8,023 nucleotides of DNA from Acidimicrobiaceae bacterium (GTDB lineage: Bacteria; Actinomycetota; Acidimicrobiia; Acidimicrobiales; Ilumatobacteraceae). Location: NCBI GenBank assembly GCA_003455715.1, contig DMQJ01000173.1, positions 1 through 8,023 on the forward strand. The letters run 5' to 3'. This document shows positions 6,422-8,023 of this stretch, piece by piece. The notes beneath the pieces are model-generated. The model was not told where the DNA came from. It ran no database searches and saw only the letters and a program-made list of their open reading frames with translations. Numbering within the stretch: the first letter of the stretch is position 1; each line of letters starts with the position of its first letter. Both the position numbers and the translations under genes were made by a program.

Positions 6422-7651
6422 TCAACTCCACAGCGCGGCGATGGGAGCGGCAATGATCCCTTCGTCCATGACGAACTGTTGAGGCCCTGTGTGGAGCAGG
6501 ATGGCAACATCGACCTGGTCGGCGAACTCTCGGCGCAGCCAACGCAGGTGGCGCGCGTCGTCGGGGCCCGGTGACGACGTTGCCTTCACTTCGATGGCAA
6601 CGAGCTTGCGAAATGCCGTTTCGATGATGAGGTCGACTTCCTGTCTGCCCTTCTCGGTTCGGAGATGGTGGAGTCGCGGCGCTGGCAGACGCAGTGCACA
6701 CTCGGCTCGCAACTGAGCCGTGACGAACGTGTCGATCACCCGCCCGAGGAGGTCGCCATTGGTGAGCACGTCGTGCTGCGTCACGCCGAGGATGCCAGTG
6801 AAGAGCCCCGGGTCGACCAGATATCGCTTGGAGGCGAGGCTCAGCCGCTTGAGGCGGTTCGGAGTCCAAGCGGGCAGTTGTTCGACGATCAATAGATTGG
6901 CCAGCAGGCGCTCGTACGCCTTTGCCGTTGCCTTCGAGATGCGGGCCGCTTCGTAGAGCGTGACATCGTCGACGATCCCAGCGCTGTTCAGCGCAACCGC
7001 GGTGAGGTAGCGCCTCAGTCGTTCGGGGTCCCTGCCACCGTCGACGCCCTCGGCGTCGCGAGTGACCAACTGATCGACGTACGACGCCAGCCAACGATGT
7101 CTTCCACGTTCGTCGAGCTCGAGGGCGGGCTCTGGGAAGCCCGACCTGAGCGCTCGAGCGACGTAGTCGCGCAACGTGAGCGAACTGCGAACCGGCGGAG
7201 GTGTGTGCCCGGCCAGCACATACCCCAGCCAGTTGTCGTCCGTGATGTTCCCTTGCACTTCCCGCTCCGTCAACCCGAACATGGGCACCCGAACGAGACG
7301 GCCGGTACCGGGCCACGTCGGCGAATCGAGTTCTCCTCTGACGGAACCGGTCACGATGAACCGGCCGCGACGGGGCGCCTCGTCGACCAGCAGCTTGATG
7401 GCATTGAGGGTCTCGGGAATCACCTGCCACTCATCAACCAGGATCGGCTCGGGTCGATCGGTGAGTGCCACCATCGGGTCCGCGGCGACAGCAACACGCT
7501 CGTTGACGTCGGTGAGCCGCACCTGGGATGCCGCCAACTTGGCCGCGGTGGTTGTCTTTCCCGTTGCGCGAGGACCGACGATCATCGCGGCCGGATGGCT
7601 GCCGATCACATCGGCGATCACCTTGTCGGCGAGGCGCGAAAGGTAGGGCAT
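6422..7651 (-). CDS. AAA-type ATPase with DUF4143 C-terminal domain
   Basis: The 409-residue protein has an N-terminal P-loop ATPase of about 150 residues followed by a DUF4143 domain. Visible motifs are Walker A GPRATGKT (26-33), Walker B ILVDE with Asp73 and Glu74, and a sensor-like VTGS (100-103). The C-terminal part carries a PD-(D/E)xK-like nuclease core: EVDLIIE with Asp340, then AIEVKAT with Glu354 and Lys356, and ends in the family-typical PIAALW. The family is widespread in bacteria and archaea, usually as a single gene; its biological role is not settled, and I assign none. The frame is open to 7813, but I chose the ATG at 7651 because it starts at the family-conserved PYLSR segment and sits six bases after a good -10 element. 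A longer start would read through the 23-bp repeats and overlap the divergent gene. GC in lines I counted (6601-6660 and 6841-6900, about 57-58%) is below neighbours, hinting at acquisition. Confidence 0.9.
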   Translation of the reverse strand: MPYLSRLADKVIADVIGSHPAAMIVGPRATGKTTTAAKLAASQVRLTDVNERVAVAADPMVALTDRPEPILVDEWQVIPETLNAIKLLVDEAPRRGRFIVTGSVRGELDSPTWPGTGRLVRVPMFGLTEREVQGNITDDNWLGYVLAGHTPPPVRSSLTLRDYVARALRSGFPEPALELDERGRHRWLASYVDQLVTRDAEGVDGGRDPERLRRYLTAVALNSAGIVDDVTLYEAARISKATAKAYERLLANLLIVEQLPAWTPNRLKRLSLASKRYLVDPGLFTGILGVTQHDVLTNGDLLGRVIDTFVTAQLRAECALRLPAPRLHHLRTEKGRQEVDLIIETAFRKLVAIEVKATSSPGPDDARHLRWLRREFADQVDVAILLHTGPQQFVMDEGIIAAPIAALWS

Positions 7652-7657
7652 GCAGGG

Positions 7658-7686
7658 ATGATATCCCGATTCGGCGACAATGACTA
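7658..7686 (-). promoter_or_regulatory. Promoter of the DUF4143 ATPase gene
   Basis: On the minus strand TAGTCA (7686-7681) and TATCAT (7663-7658) are 17 bases apart, matching -35 and -10 elements at 4 of 6 positions and TAnnnT respectively. The -10 ends six bases before the ATG at 7651, so the transcript would be nearly leaderless, in keeping with the lack of a ribosome binding site. The spacer contains the first copy of a 23-bp-periodic repeat. Confidence 0.55.
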
Positions 7687-7731
7687 TCCCATTTCGGCAG
7701 TGGATGACATCCCAATTCGGCGGAGACAGGG
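7663..7731. repeat. Three direct repeats with exact 23-bp period
   Basis: A 13-base core ATCCC[GA][AT]TTCGGC occurs at 7663-7675, 7686-7698 and 7709-7721, each 23 bp from the next. Copies one and three also share the preceding bases GGATGA-AT, extending the match to about 20 bp. On the ATPase-coding strand the core reads GCCGAATTGGGAT. The repeats occupy the -10 to -60 region of the ATPase promoter and look like operator sites for a DNA-binding protein. A 23-bp period cannot encode a repeated peptide, so this is a DNA-level signal. The region is AT-richer than its surroundings. Confidence 0.88.
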
Positions 7732-7766
7732 AGCGCTGGTGGCACAGAATCTGGGTGGCGAGTCGA

Positions 7767-7772
7767 TATGGT
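7767..7772 (+). promoter_or_regulatory. Possible -10 element for the SCP2-like gene
   Basis: TATGGT fits TAnnnT and would place a transcription start near 7779, giving a leader of about 24 bases that includes the AAAGG ribosome binding site at 7791-7795, seven bases before the ATG. No clear -35 is visible. Confidence 0.35.
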
Positions 7773-7802
7773 GCCCGTCGAGACTCAGGCAAAGGCGCGT
7801 TC

Positions 7803-8023
7803 ATGAGCGACATTCAGTACCGGGTGGTCTTCGGCAAGAACGACGAGGCCGTCGAGGGGCCCGACTCGGCCGAGGTGGTGGCCACGGTTCCGGCCGCCGA
7901 CGCCGCGGGCGACCCCACCGTGGCGTTCATGCAAGGGAAGCTGAAGAGCACCGGCCCCACCGGCCCGCTGCTGGCCGCGCTGGCTGATGGCAGCGCAGCG
8001 GCGGTGCTCAGCCGGCTCGCATC
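7803..8023 (+). CDS. Probable SCP2-type sterol-binding domain protein (partial)
   Basis: The frame opens with ATG at 7803 after an AAAGG ribosome binding site and stays open through 73 codons to the window edge, so the 3' end is missing. It starts MSDIQYRVVFGK, continues with an acidic stretch and then EVVATVPAADAA, and reaches DPTVAFMQGKLKSTG near residues 39-53. The pattern DPxxAFMxGKLKxxG is characteristic of the SCP2 sterol-carrier family, short cytosolic proteins with a hydrophobic tunnel for lipids or acyl chains. This supports the call, but about a third of such a domain lies outside the window and the protein could be a divergent relative. It is divergent from the ATPase gene and shares the 151-bp control region with the 23-bp repeats, which lie more than 70 bp upstream of its start. 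Confidence 0.6.
   Translation, partial: MSDIQYRVVFGKNDEAVEGPDSAEVVATVPAADAAGDPTVAFMQGKLKSTGPTGPLLAALADGSAAAVLSRLA

Noticed and set aside
6386..6440. Inverted repeat CGCCGCGC / GCGCGGCG across the mca-ATPase convergence
   Set aside because: The arms are perfect but only 8 bp, pure GC and separated by 39 bases, so chance in a GC-rich genome is a good explanation. It is a weak terminator candidate.
6327..7430. A 367-codon minus-strand frame inside the ATPase region
   Set aside because: It overlaps the ATPase gene on the same strand in another frame, is rich in Arg, His and Gly, and has no conserved motif.
7652..7813. A 54-codon N-terminal extension of the ATPase
   Set aside because: It would translate the 23-bp repeats, bury the promoter and overlap the divergent SCP2-like start. 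The protein family begins near the PYLSR segment at the chosen ATG.

Overview
The window looks like a high-GC actinobacterial chromosome, probably Acidimicrobiia or a relative. The main evidence is a mycothiol S-conjugate amidase (mycothiol is an actinobacterial thiol). Frequent GTG starts and promoters placed almost directly on start codons fit this. Lineage below phylum is inference. I see no RNA genes, CRISPR array, transposase or integrase.

Layout: (1) 143-841 (+), a short stand-alone EAL domain protein (cyclic di-GMP phosphodiesterase type). (2) 873-1742 (-), a rhomboid protease with an N-terminal zinc finger, convergent with the EAL gene across a hairpin. (3) 1767-2414 (-), a CPBP-family intramembrane protease just upstream of the rhomboid and probably co-transcribed with it. 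(4) 2415-2663, a repeat-rich intergenic region with a terminator-like hairpin, four 20-bp tandem repeats and oppositely oriented copies of the same word. (5) 2664-4721 (-), a PAS-PAS-GGDEF-EAL protein with an intact cyclase motif and a damaged EAL site. (6) 4758-5408 (-), a PEBP/YbhB-like lipoprotein upstream of the GGDEF gene on the same strand. (7) 5451-6410 (+), mycothiol S-conjugate amidase Mca, divergent from the lipoprotein gene across only 42 bp. (8) 6422-7651 (-), an AAA-type ATPase with a C-terminal DUF4143 nuclease-like domain. (9) 7652-7802, a divergent control region with three 23-bp-periodic repeats on the ATPase promoter. (10) 7803 to the edge (+), the first 73 codons of a probable SCP2-type sterol-binding protein.

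Two themes recur: cyclic di-GMP turnover (two genes) and intramembrane proteolysis (two adjacent proteases of unrelated families). Mca is a detoxification enzyme, and the ATPase is probably a stand-alone accessory gene. The least explained features are the 23-bp repeats at the ATPase promoter, the 20-bp repeat cluster upstream of the CPBP-rhomboid pair, and the pairing of those two proteases.
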